In this document: positions 52,551 to 61,207 of the stretch, in pieces | How positions within the stretch are numbered: the stretch's first letter is position 1 | How the letters are laid out: each line of letters opens with the position of its first letter | Assembly: GCF_002419965.1 (NCBI RefSeq) | Contig: NZ_DIHC01000060.1 | Coordinates: forward strand, 1 to 64,000 | Source: Pseudomonas sp. UBA5706 | GTDB taxonomy: Bacteria; Pseudomonadota; Gammaproteobacteria; Pseudomonadales; Pseudomonadaceae | DNA length: 64,000 nucleotides | Direction: 5' to 3' | Notes under the pieces: model-generated | What the model was told of the DNA's origin: nothing | The model's input: the letters and a program-made list of their open reading frames with translations, nothing else | Database searches by the model: none | Made by a program: the position numbers and the translations under genes

Positions 52551-54226
52551 GCCTGATGAATCAATTGGTCATTGCACCGATCCTGCTGCCGGTGCTGACC
52601 GCGGCGCTGATGCTCTGGCTGGGGGAAAAGCATCGCCCGCTCAAGGCGCGCATCAACCTGCTGTCAACCGCGCTGGGGCTGGCCATCGCTATCACCCTGA
52701 TGATGTGGGTGCAGAAGACCGGCACGACGGGTTCTATCGGCGTATACCTGCCGGGCAACTGGGAGGCACCCTTCGGCATCGTGCTGGTGGTCGATCACCT
52801 CTCGGCCTTGATGCTGGTGCTCACCGGCATCGTCGCCTTCTGTGCGCTGTTGTTCGCGACAGCGCGGTGGGATCGGGCGGGTGCGAGTTTTCACGTGCTG
52901 TTCCAGATTCAACTGATGGGGCTGTACGGCGCGTTCCTGACCGCCGACCTGTTCAACCTGTTCGTGTTCTTTGAGGTGTTGCTCGCCGCGTCCTACGGCC
53001 TGATGCTGCACGGCTCGGGTCGCGCCCGCGTGTCGGCGGGGCTGCATTACATCACTATCAATCTGCTGGCTTCGTCGCTGTTTCTGATTGGCGCGGCGCT
53101 GATTTATGGCGTCACCGGCACCCTGAATCTCGCGGATCTAGCGGTCAAGATTCCGCAGGTGTCCGAGGCCGATCTGGGCCTATTGCATGCAGGCGCAGCG
53201 ATTCTCGCGGTCGCTTTTCTGGCAAAGGCCGGTATGTGGCCACTGAATTTCTGGCTGGTGCCAGCCTACTCCGCGGCCAGCGCACCGGTGGCTGCGCTGT
53301 TTGCGCTAATGACCAAGGTCGGCGCCTACACCCTGCTGCGTTTGTGGACCTTGTTGTTCTCCGGTCAGGCCGGCGCCTCGGCGTTCTTTGGCGGCCAATG
53401 GCTGATCTGGGGTGGCATGGTGACGTTGACCGTGGCGGCGATTTCGGTGGTTGCCGCCCAACGCCTGGAACGCATGGCCAGCCTGAGCATCCTGGTATCG
53501 GCAGGCATTCTGCTATCGGCCATTGGCTTCGGCCAACCGAGCCTGACTGCGGGTGCGCTGTTTTATCTGGTCAGCTCGACCCTGGCGCTGAGCGCGCTGT
53601 TCCTGCTGGCTGAGCTGATCGAACGCTCGCGCTCGGCCAACGAAATACCGCTGGAGGACGACGCCGATCAGTTGCCCAGGACAATGGAGTCGCTGCATCC
53701 GCTGCCGGGCACCAACCTGGACGACGAACAGAAGGCCGTAGTCGGTCAAGTGATTCCCTGGACCATGGCGTTTCTGGGTTTGAGCTTCATCGCGTGCGCG
53801 CTACTGATCATCGGTATGCCGCCGCTGTCGGGCTTCCTTGGCAAATTGACGCTGATCAGCGCTTTGCTCAATCCGCTGGGTCTGGACGTGGCAAAGGATG
53901 AAGCCATTCGCGCCGACAGCTGGACCCTGGTAACGCTGTTGATTCTCTCGGGCCTGGCCTCGCTGTTTGCCTTCGTGCGCGTGGGCATCAAGCGCTTCTG
54001 GACGGCTCAGGATCGCCCGTCACCGGCACTGCGACGCAATGAATGCATTCCCATCGCGCTGCTGCTGGGCGCTTGCATTGTGCTTACGTTCAAGGCGCAG
54101 GGGCTGTTGCACTACACGCAGGACACCGCGCAGGCCCTGCATGACCCGCAGCAATATGTGTTGTCAGTCATGGCGGCCAGGCCGGTACCTTCCCCCGACA
54201 ACGGGCCTGAGGAGGCACAGCCATGA
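52547..54226 (+). CDS. mrpD: Mrp antiporter subunit D
   Basis: 559-residue NuoL/M/N-type membrane subunit with about 14 helices. Conserved helices are visible: FQIQLMGLYGAFLTADLFNLFVFFEVLLAASYGLMLHGS near residue 130 and the lysine-bearing segment FLAKAGMWPLNFWLVPAY near residue 225. It begins in an ATGA overlap with mrpC. A polar insertion (SANEIPLEDDADQLPRTMES) near residue 370 is characteristic of MrpD proteins of this group. Confidence 0.93.
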   Translation: MSLMNQLVIAPILLPVLTAALMLWLGEKHRPLKARINLLSTALGLAIAITLMMWVQKTGTTGSIGVYLPGNWEAPFGIVLVVDHLSALMLVLTGIVAFCALLFATARWDRAGASFHVLFQIQLMGLYGAFLTADLFNLFVFFEVLLAASYGLMLHGSGRARVSAGLHYITINLLASSLFLIGAALIYGVTGTLNLADLAVKIPQVSEADLGLLHAGAAILAVAFLAKAGMWPLNFWLVPAYSAASAPVAALFALMTKVGAYTLLRLWTLLFSGQAGASAFFGGQWLIWGGMVTLTVAAISVVAAQRLERMASLSILVSAGILLSAIGFGQPSLTAGALFYLVSSTLALSALFLLAELIERSRSANEIPLEDDADQLPRTMESLHPLPGTNLDDEQKAVVGQVIPWTMAFLGLSFIACALLIIGMPPLSGFLGKLTLISALLNPLGLDVAKDEAIRADSWTLVTLLILSGLASLFAFVRVGIKRFWTAQDRPSPALRRNECIPIALLLGACIVLTFKAQGLLHYTQDTAQALHDPQQYVLSVMAARPVPSPDNGPEEAQP

Positions 54227-54711
54227 AGCGTCTGTTCCCTGCGCCGGTGCTGTCACTCTCGCTATGGGCCTTGTGGTTGCTGCTGAACCTGTCGCTGAGC
54301 GCCGGTAACGTACTGTTCGGCGCGTTGCTGGGCCTGTTGGCGCCCATCATATTTGCCTCGCTGCGTCCGCAACCGGCACGCATTCGCCGGCCCGGTCTGG
54401 CACTGAAGCTGTTTTTTCGAGTAGGTCGTGATGTCCTGGTCTCGAACCTGATGGTGGCGTGGGGGGTGTTGCGCGCAGGGCGCACACCGCCGCGCTCGAT
54501 GTTCGTCAAGGTTCCGCTGGATCTGCACGACGCGCACGGGCTAGCGGCACTGGCGATGATTTGTACCGTGGTGCCAGGCACGGTGTGGTCGGAACTGGCG
54601 CTGGATCGCAGCGTCCTGCTGATGCACGTGTTCGATCTGGATGACGAGGCGCTATTCATCGAGCACTTCAAACGCACTTACGAACGCCCGCTGATGGAGA
54701 TCTTCCAATGA
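54223..54711 (+). CDS. mrpE: Mrp antiporter subunit E
   Basis: 162-residue membrane protein with two or three N-terminal helices and a cytoplasmic C-terminal domain containing MICTVVPGTVWSELALDRSVLLMHVFDLDDE, the conserved MrpE segment. It starts in an ATGA overlap with mrpD and ends in another with mrpF. Confidence 0.93.
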   Translation: MKRLFPAPVLSLSLWALWLLLNLSLSAGNVLFGALLGLLAPIIFASLRPQPARIRRPGLALKLFFRVGRDVLVSNLMVAWGVLRAGRTPPRSMFVKVPLDLHDAHGLAALAMICTVVPGTVWSELALDRSVLLMHVFDLDDEALFIEHFKRTYERPLMEIFQ

Positions 54712-54986
54712 GCCTGCTGCTGACCAATGCGATCCTGCTCAGCCTGTCGCTGTTTACCGGGGCGATGATCCTGACCTTGATCCGACTGTTCAAAGGGCCG
54801 TCGGCGCAGGATCGGGTTTTGGCGCTCGATTACCTGTACTTGCTGGCAATGCTGATGATGCTGGTGTTGGGCATTCGCTACGCCAGCGACACGTACTTCG
54901 AGGCCGCGCTGCTGATCGCGCTGTTTGGTTTCGTCGGTTCGTTCGCGCTCGCCAAATTCCTGCTGCGTGGGGAGGTGATCGAATGA
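54708..54986 (+). CDS. mrpF: Mrp antiporter subunit F
   Basis: 92-residue protein with three helices: LTLIRLFKGPSAQDRVLALDYLYLLAML carries the conserved Arg-Asp stretch of MrpF. It begins and ends in ATGA overlaps. Confidence 0.92.
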   Translation: MSLLLTNAILLSLSLFTGAMILTLIRLFKGPSAQDRVLALDYLYLLAMLMMLVLGIRYASDTYFEAALLIALFGFVGSFALAKFLLRGEVIE

Positions 54987-55351
54987 ATTCGATGCATGTC
55001 TTGCCGTTTTGGGTCGAAGTGATGACGGCGGTGTTGCTGGTGTCGAGCAGCCTGTTCGCCTTGATCGGCGCGTTGGGCTTGTTGCGTATGAAGGATTTTT
55101 TCCAGCGCATGCATCCGCCGGCCCTGGCATCGACGATTGGCGCCTGGTGTGTGGCATTGGCGTCAATTGTCTATTTCTCGGCGTTGAAGCAAGGGCCCGT
55201 GTTGCACGCCTGGCTGATTCCGATTTTGCTGGCGATTACGGTGCCGGTGACCACGTTGCTGCTGGCGCGGACCGGGCTCTTTCGCAAGCGTATGGCGGGG
55301 GATGCCGACGTGCCGCCGGAGGTTTGCGAAGGGCGGCATGAGGGGAAGTGA
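54983..55351 (+). CDS. mrpG: Mrp antiporter subunit G
   Basis: 122-residue protein with three helices; ALIGALGLLRMKDFFQRMHPPALASTIGAW is the MrpG signature. It starts in an ATGA overlap with mrpF and closes the operon. The roughly 25 residues after the last helix are a polar tail. The 177-bp gap to the next gene shows no clear terminator. Confidence 0.92.
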   Translation: MNSMHVLPFWVEVMTAVLLVSSSLFALIGALGLLRMKDFFQRMHPPALASTIGAWCVALASIVYFSALKQGPVLHAWLIPILLAITVPVTTLLLARTGLFRKRMAGDADVPPEVCEGRHEGK

Positions 55352-55528
55352 TTGATGCTGGGCGTGGTCGCGCCGCGTGCGTTCGGCCTGCACCCAAATT
55401 GCGCATCGTGTTGACGCGCAGGAAAAGCAAATGCTGGGCTTGAGCTAACGCTCTTCGCATTTCTAGGGTGGTTCGCGCCACTTTGTCGCACACCACTTAT
55501 CGCATCACTTCTGCTACATTCCCGCGCC

Positions 55529-55921
55529 ATGAAACTGACCCGCTCAGACCGACACCTGATCGCATGGATGCTCTACTGCTGCGTCCTGTTCAACGTGCTC
55601 GCCTGCAGTATCGGTCATGGCCAAATGGTCGGAATGCAGCTCAACGGCATCGGCGGCGAGTTCTGTTCCTCCGATGGCCGCGCGCTGGCGGTCAATCCGT
55701 TCAATCCGGGCGAGCAAAAAACCCCGACGCTTTCCGCAGCCTTCGGTTGTCCGCTGTGCTCAACAGGCGGCATGGGGCCAGCGCTGAACTCCAGCCTGAC
55801 CCTGGCCATCCTCCCGGAACAACACAGCCCACCGCCTGCGGTCGTGGCCTCCTATGAAATCCCTCCTGCCTTTCATTGGCCAACCGCCAATCCCCGCGCC
55901 CCGCCTTTTTTCCTGATCTGA
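55529..55921 (+). CDS. DUF2946-family protein
   Basis: 130-residue protein with one N-terminal hydrophobic segment (HLIAWMLYCCVLFNVLACSIGH) and Cys pairs, including CPLCS, separated by a loop. The pattern fits DUF2946, a small membrane protein family often found beside copper-related or TonB-dependent receptor genes; I recall that association rather than derive it. It precedes the TonB-dependent receptor gene by 248 bp on the same strand. That gap has GC-rich stretches but no riboswitch I can recognise. Confidence 0.7.
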   Translation: MKLTRSDRHLIAWMLYCCVLFNVLACSIGHGQMVGMQLNGIGGEFCSSDGRALAVNPFNPGEQKTPTLSAAFGCPLCSTGGMGPALNSSLTLAILPEQHSPPPAVVASYEIPPAFHWPTANPRAPPFFLI

Positions 55922-56169
55922 CTTCAGCCCTTAACTGACCCGGCTTTCGGATGCGCTCGTCCGTGCCGTCAGCGCGCACTTTTGTAGCCTTGACGCGTTG
56001 ACCTCCCGTCGCTGCATGGCTTGCTGACGGCAGCGATCGTGCAGGTGCCAGCGCCAGTAAGCCTTGCGGCTACTCAGGCCTGGGCGGCGCAGACTGCATC
56101 CGGTAGCGACTTCAGCACGACAGCCTCTGAAGGTCCGGGTTCTGCGCACATTTTTTTCAGGTTCTGGCC

Positions 56170-58302
56170 ATGAAACGTATTCCCCTGCTCGCCGGTTTTA
56201 TCGGCGCGCTATCCCCTGTCCTCCACGCGCAAACCCCTATCGACCTCGCTCCCGTTACGGTCAACGGTGATGAGATACCCACCCCTGGGCTCGATCTCGA
56301 ACAATCCGCCGCCAGCGGCACCCACCTGGGCCTGAGCCTGCGACAGACGCCTGCCTCGATTGCCGTCGCCAACCGATCCGACATTGATCGCCGTGGCGCG
56401 CATCACTTTCAGGACGCCGCCAATGCCCTGCCCGGAATCAATGCCAGCGCTCCGCCGGGGTTTGGCGGGTTCATCTCGTATCGCGGCTTCACCAGCGCCC
56501 AAGTCACCCAGATGTTCAATGGCATCAACGTCGCAACCGGCTTGGCCAGGCCAGTCGACAGCTGGATTTACGACAGGGTCGAGTTACTCGGCGGGCCATC
56601 CTCATCAATGAACGGTGCAGGCTCCGTGGGCGGCTCGCTGAACTACGTCACCAAACTGGCTACCCGCGATGAAAGGGTCGCCGAAGGCCGCGTCAGCTAC
56701 GCCAGTTTTGATACCACGCAAACCGCCTTCGGCCTGAACCATGCATTGAGCGCCCCCACCTCGGACGAGCAGCATTACGCAAGGCTCGATGTCAGCCATA
56801 CCACTGGCAACGGCTACATCGATCGTCAGCAAAACGATGCCTGGAACGTTGCGCTTTCCCTGCTCAGCGACCTTACGCCGAACCTGTCGCACACACTGGC
56901 ATTGGAGTATCAGGACGAGCACGAAGACAGCCCGTACTGGGGCACCCCTGTGCTCAACCCCAAAGTCGGTGATCTGAAAATCGACAAACACGATCGTTTT
57001 CGCAACTACAACGTCGACGACGGCCTGTACGAACAGCGCACACGATGGGTACGTTCGATCATCGACTACCGTATCGACGACACCACCACACTGCGCAACA
57101 CGCTTTACCATCTGGACAGCCAACGCGATTACCGCAATCTGGAAACCTACCAATACAACGCTACAAACACTGCCATCAACCGCTCGACGGCCTATCTGGT
57201 GCGCCACCAAGGCACCCAAAGCGGCGATCAGTTCGAGCTGCGCCACCAGAGCAATCTGCTGGGCATGCCCACCACCTGGGCGACGGGCCTCGAATACAAA
57301 GTTAACAGCACCACCAACAATCCCTGGAATGTCCCGGCCAACAACAGCGTGGACCCGGATCATTTCGATCCCGGACACTTTTATGACTTGCCGGGCACGC
57401 GGCGCGGTTTGGTCAAGGACAAGACCCATCAGGTGACGACCCGGGCGTTATTCGCTGAAAACCATCTAACGCTCAACGATCAGTGGTCGCTGGTAACGGG
57501 ACTGCGCTACGACGATATCGCTCTGGACGTGATCAATCACCGCGAAGTGACCAACAGCAACCCACGTCATCTGCGCCGCGACTGGCAGCCGGTGACGGGT
57601 CGCGCCGGCCTGACCTGGCAATTTCTGCCGACCGCCAACCTCTATCTGCAATACAGCACCGCTGCCGAACAACCCGGTGGCACGCAGAATTTCGACGTCT
57701 CCACCGGTAAGCAATGGGAAATCGGCAGCAAGTTCGACTACCTGCAAGGCCGTGGCTCGGCGGCCCTGGCCGCCTACACGATCAAGCGCAAGGATTTCGC
57801 CATGACCGACCCGCAGGACCCCACCAACAGCCTCCCGGTGGGCCAACAATCATCGCGCGGCGTCGAACTGGCAAGCTCGCTACGAATTACGCCGGCGCTG
57901 CTACTGGAGGGCAACATTGCCTGGGTCGATGCGCAGTACGACGAGTTCAGCGAAAAGAACGCCGCCGGGGTCGTGGTCTCGCGCAAGGGCAATACCCCGA
58001 CCAACGTCCCGGACAGAGTGGGTAACCTGTGGCTGACTTACGATTTCACGCCAAATTGGCAAGCAGGCCTGGACGCACGCTACGTGGCGTCGGTTTATGC
58101 CGACAATGCCAATACCCAGACGGTACCGTCCTACACACTTTATGGAAGCTTCCTGACCTTCAAGGTGACCCGGCAGACGTCCATCACGGGGCGGGTGGGC
58201 AACCTCACCGATGAGGTGTACGCGCGCTTCGCCCATGTGTCACCGGCGTACTACCTGGGAGAACCGCGAACGTTCGAGCTGGCGGTGCAGACGCGCTTTT
58301 GA
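56170..58302 (+). CDS. TonB-dependent outer-membrane receptor
   Basis: 710-residue receptor. Signal peptide about residues 1-20 (ending VLHA), a TonB-box-like stretch LAPVTVNGD just after, a plug domain with DALxx-like segments (FQDAANALPGINASAPPGFGGFISYRGF, about 80-110) and a beta-barrel ending in Phe (VQTRF), as outer-membrane proteins do. The barrel segments TGLRYDD, GRAGLTWQF and RVGNLTDEVYARF belong to the siderophore-receptor branch. The ligand (siderophore or metal complex) is unknown; the DUF2946 neighbour may hint at copper but this is weak. No regulator or transport genes follow; the next gene is convergent. Confidence 0.88.
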   Translation: MKRIPLLAGFIGALSPVLHAQTPIDLAPVTVNGDEIPTPGLDLEQSAASGTHLGLSLRQTPASIAVANRSDIDRRGAHHFQDAANALPGINASAPPGFGGFISYRGFTSAQVTQMFNGINVATGLARPVDSWIYDRVELLGGPSSSMNGAGSVGGSLNYVTKLATRDERVAEGRVSYASFDTTQTAFGLNHALSAPTSDEQHYARLDVSHTTGNGYIDRQQNDAWNVALSLLSDLTPNLSHTLALEYQDEHEDSPYWGTPVLNPKVGDLKIDKHDRFRNYNVDDGLYEQRTRWVRSIIDYRIDDTTTLRNTLYHLDSQRDYRNLETYQYNATNTAINRSTAYLVRHQGTQSGDQFELRHQSNLLGMPTTWATGLEYKVNSTTNNPWNVPANNSVDPDHFDPGHFYDLPGTRRGLVKDKTHQVTTRALFAENHLTLNDQWSLVTGLRYDDIALDVINHREVTNSNPRHLRRDWQPVTGRAGLTWQFLPTANLYLQYSTAAEQPGGTQNFDVSTGKQWEIGSKFDYLQGRGSAALAAYTIKRKDFAMTDPQDPTNSLPVGQQSSRGVELASSLRITPALLLEGNIAWVDAQYDEFSEKNAAGVVVSRKGNTPTNVPDRVGNLWLTYDFTPNWQAGLDARYVASVYADNANTQTVPSYTLYGSFLTFKVTRQTSITGRVGNLTDEVYARFAHVSPAYYLGEPRTFELAVQTRF

Positions 58303-58328
58303 ATCAATTAGCACTCGAGGCTGGCGAT

Positions 58329-58796
58329 TTATTCGCTGGCCTTGAACACCAGTTCGCCCTTGCGCCATTTGGCGGCCTTGGCGGTCGCGGCCTTGAGGAT
58401 TTTGCTCAGGCCCAGCTGGATCTGTTCGTGGGCGGCGAACACCATGACCACGCTGTGCGATTCCTTGAATACGATACCGTGACCCTCGGGCACGTCGACG
58501 AACGCGTATTCGCCCAAGCCATAAACCGTCATCTTGATCTCGCGAAAACGAATCTCGAACTTGCCGCCTTCGCGACTGGGTAGCACGGCAGCGCGAAAGT
58601 GGTCGCCGACTTTCAGTTCCAGGCGCGGCTTGTCATCGACCACCAGGGCGGATTCGGTGTCGATTTCGGACATGTAAATCCCTTCGGGGGACTGCTCGAT
58701 GACATAAACGAAACGTGCCTGGAACTGCTTTACCAACTTCGCGCGCAAATCGCCAAGCACGAATAACGCATGGGTATCCAGATTACTTACTGCCAA
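58329..58796 (-). CDS. Conserved hypothetical protein, TTG start
   Basis: 155-residue soluble protein that I do not recognise. It has an N-terminal alpha part (LFVLGDLRAKLVKQFQARFVYVIE), a beta-rich centre (LELKVGDHFRAAVLPSREGGKFEIRFREIKMTVYGLGEYAFVDVPEGHG), and a C-terminal helical tail with many Lys and Ala (ILKAATAKAAKWRKGELVFKA). No signal peptide or membrane segment is seen. A TTG start at 58796 is inferred: GGGAG stands eight nt upstream and no ATG is near. It is convergent with the receptor gene and divergent from the DUF2789 gene across 325 bp that hold nothing I can name. Confidence 0.65.
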   Translation of the reverse strand: MAVSNLDTHALFVLGDLRAKLVKQFQARFVYVIEQSPEGIYMSEIDTESALVVDDKPRLELKVGDHFRAAVLPSREGGKFEIRFREIKMTVYGLGEYAFVDVPEGHGIVFKESHSVVMVFAAHEQIQLGLSKILKAATAKAAKWRKGELVFKASE

Positions 58797-59121
58797 TGTA
58801 CAAACTCCCAACCTGATATGAACTCGCCCGGCCAGAGGCCAGGCAAGGAAAAGACAAAAGAAAGACAGTGCGTCCACGGTGCCGGACACTGGCACGACGG
58901 TGGATTCTACCGGGTCAGAGTCTATACGGGATATATGCCTTTCGTCCGTAATGTAGCTGTATCCGTGCATGAAACCTTGGGCGAGACTGTCTTCAAACGG
59001 CGCGCCCCCAACGCCGAGGCTGTGTCGTGCAGGCAAATGCTTAGAACTCTTGCCCTGCTTGCGCACTCTCATGCACGACTGAACACACCACATGCGGCTA
59101 CGGCCCACCAGGGAGAACAAC

Positions 59122-59358
59122 ATGGAACTCGATACGCCGACGCTTGCAACATTGTTTGAACAACTGGGACTGGAGTCCGATGAGGCAAGCATCGATTCCT
59201 TCATCGGCCAACACCCGCTCTCTAATGACGTAAAGCTGATTGATGCCGAGTTCTGGACGCAGCAGCAAGCCATTTTTCTAAAAGAAAAGTTGCGGCAAGA
59301 TGACGACTGGGCACCGGTTGTCGATGAATTGAATCAACGGCTGCACCCTAAAGAGTAA
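59122..59358 (+). CDS. DUF2789-family small protein
   Basis: 78-residue acidic protein with the family pattern MELDTPTLATLFEQLGLESDE then LIDAEFWTQQQAIFLKEKLRQDDDWAPVVDELN. It is predicted to be helical and cytoplasmic. AGGGAGAACAAC precedes the ATG at 59122 and settles the start. Function unknown. A hairpin follows 19 nt after the stop. Confidence 0.85.
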   Translation: MELDTPTLATLFEQLGLESDEASIDSFIGQHPLSNDVKLIDAEFWTQQQAIFLKEKLRQDDDWAPVVDELNQRLHPKE

Positions 59359-59377
59359 AGAAAGCCATTGAAGTGCA

Positions 59378-59397
59378 GGCGGCCGTATCAGGCCGCC
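59378..59397. terminator. Small hairpin between convergent genes
   Basis: Arms GGCGGCC (59378-59384) and GGCCGCC (59391-59397) with a six-nt loop, between the DUF2789 gene and the convergent phospholipase-like gene. There is no T-run, so terminator strength is doubtful. Confidence 0.35.
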
Positions 59398-59416
59398 CGC
59401 ACGGAAATGACTGGCC

Positions 59417-60883
59417 TCACGTAGGGCATCCGGGCCGATGGACATTCGGAAAATGCCGACGTCCGTCAACGGCAGGCGCATTCACGAAAAAACTGTCTAC
59501 CAGGCCGCCGCTTCTTCCCAGCGTGCCGTTCCAGTGCGCGGAACAATGGATATAGCGCCGATAGAGTAGCTGCAACTCCTGCGCTGACAACGGTCCACCC
59601 TGCCCTCGGGCGTAAGCCATGAGCTTTACCGCGATGCCACGCAATTCCGGTGGAAGGCTGAAATCTGCGTTATCGGGAATCGGCCTGAACGGCACTCCCT
59701 CATCGCAAGCCAAGCCATGCATGACCCTCAAATACACCCGCGACAGATGGCCGAACACGCGGCGCTGCAGCTTCACGCTGGCCACCACGGTCTTCATGCC
59801 TCGCCCTCGCTGCCCCATACGCTCGAAACACTCGATACTGATCGAGGCGTCAGCATCCTGCGGATCGAGCCAGCGCTGGGCATCCAGCTCGGCCATTTCG
59901 GCATGGGTCTGCAGCCACGCATCCGTGCGGTCGAACGAGGTGCCGGCGCTGACCAGGCTGCGACGGGGGCGAGTCAACGCTACCGTTTCCACGCTCTGCG
60001 GCTGGTAGCCACCGCCGATATCCGAGTGGCTGCCAGGCAGTGCGATCTCCCGCGGCCAGTCCGGTATCACGCTGTTAAGCGCAAAGTTGCGACGGTACTC
60101 GTCGGCTGCCACCAGATGCAGCACCTGCTGCGCACAACCTGGAGGCAGGAACAAATTGACCCGCGCATTAACGGCATCACGCACATTGCCAAGGTCCGAG
60201 ATGCCGCCCACCGCCGCCACTGTGTCGAACAGCCCGATGACCTTCAGGCGTACGCTGGCGGCGCCCCAGGAAAAGTCGGCAGACAGCGGCAGCTTGCGCG
60301 GATCGAGCACAGGGCCTAGCAGGCCCTGCGACTGCTTGAGTATTTCGTTGGCCAGATGACGGGCCGCGGCTGCGCCGCGACTGAAACCGAACAAGTCAAA
60401 CTGCAGACCTGCGATGACACAACCCGGATTGTGCAACTCGAAAGCACCGAGAAACAGGTTTATCTTTTTAACGCTATTGGCAACTTTGGCGAGCACGCCG
60501 GTATTACCGCGGCCAAATCCCTGACCTGACAAACGCGAGTCTCGCCCTCGCGAGGTAGTGCCAATACCACTCACATAAATCGACTCATAGGCCACAAGAC
60601 CGATGCCTTCATTTAACGCCCGGGGTTGATGCTTATAAAGGTCGGCCAATCTTGCGATGTTGGTCAGATCATTACTGTAACTGCTGGATGGATCGCTGTG
60701 ACGACCGGCGCACTCTTTGATATGCGCTCCCTTATAGATTTCGGCCATCGCCTGGCAGTCCGCACCGATCTGGCTGTTGACGCGGTTGTTGCCCGTGCCA
60801 TCGAAAAACACCCCGATCCGCACCATGACCCGCAGTTTGCCGGTTGCGCTACGGGACACTGTAGCTGAGTGTAGTGCTGTCAT
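59417..60883 (-). CDS. Tle1-type (DUF2235) alpha/beta-hydrolase, candidate T6SS phospholipase effector
   Basis: 488-residue protein. The N-terminal strand VRIGVFFDGTGNNR, the nucleophile elbow LFGFSRGAAAAR (Ser168), an acidic residue in GLFDTVAAVGG (Asp220) and LPGSHSDIGGGY (His286) together are the DUF2235/Tle1 catalytic arrangement of type VI secretion phospholipases. There is no signal peptide, as expected for such effectors. No VgrG, Hcp, adaptor or recognisable immunity lipoprotein gene is next to it, unlike most effector loci. AT-rich DNA (60884-61207) lies directly upstream. A housekeeping DUF2235 hydrolase is the alternative. Confidence 0.75.
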   Translation of the reverse strand: MTALHSATVSRSATGKLRVMVRIGVFFDGTGNNRVNSQIGADCQAMAEIYKGAHIKECAGRHSDPSSSYSNDLTNIARLADLYKHQPRALNEGIGLVAYESIYVSGIGTTSRGRDSRLSGQGFGRGNTGVLAKVANSVKKINLFLGAFELHNPGCVIAGLQFDLFGFSRGAAAARHLANEILKQSQGLLGPVLDPRKLPLSADFSWGAASVRLKVIGLFDTVAAVGGISDLGNVRDAVNARVNLFLPPGCAQQVLHLVAADEYRRNFALNSVIPDWPREIALPGSHSDIGGGYQPQSVETVALTRPRRSLVSAGTSFDRTDAWLQTHAEMAELDAQRWLDPQDADASISIECFERMGQRGRGMKTVVASVKLQRRVFGHLSRVYLRVMHGLACDEGVPFRPIPDNADFSLPPELRGIAVKLMAYARGQGGPLSAQELQLLYRRYIHCSAHWNGTLGRSGGLVDSFFVNAPAVDGRRHFPNVHRPGCPT

Positions 60884-61207
60884 ATGTAAATTACCTGTGA
60901 ATACACGTTAAAAGCCGAACAATCACTTACATATTCGGACATATAACTCACAGAATGCGCTTACATAGTGAATCGTCAACGCACAAAAGCTAACTTCAGA
61001 AACATCCCACTCAAAGATCAGACCAATACAATTCAGAACTTAAGACATCCCACAGCGCTAATAGCAAAAACTTACAAACGATATAAATACGTGAACACAA
61101 GTCGAAACCTAAAATAATACTTATATATTACTTCACTATTTTTCCAGCTATCTTCAACTAAGCGAGGCGCGGTGCTGCCCCGGCCTCGCTGGCTGAAAAA
61201 ACACGGA
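60884..61207. other. AT-rich 324-bp spacer upstream of the phospholipase-like gene
   Basis: Visibly AT-rich compared with its surroundings, with several A/T runs (TAAAATAATACTTATATATTA near 61100-61130) and no gene. It probably carries the promoter of the phospholipase-like gene. A hairpin with arms AGCGAGGC and GCCTCGCT at 61161-61190 may end the chemoreceptor transcript. The composition suggests DNA of other origin. Confidence 0.6.

Noticed and set aside
55922..56169. Possible cobalamin or other riboswitch before the TonB-dependent receptor gene
   Set aside because: No conserved box or multi-stem layout could be recognised; only GC-rich sequence is seen.
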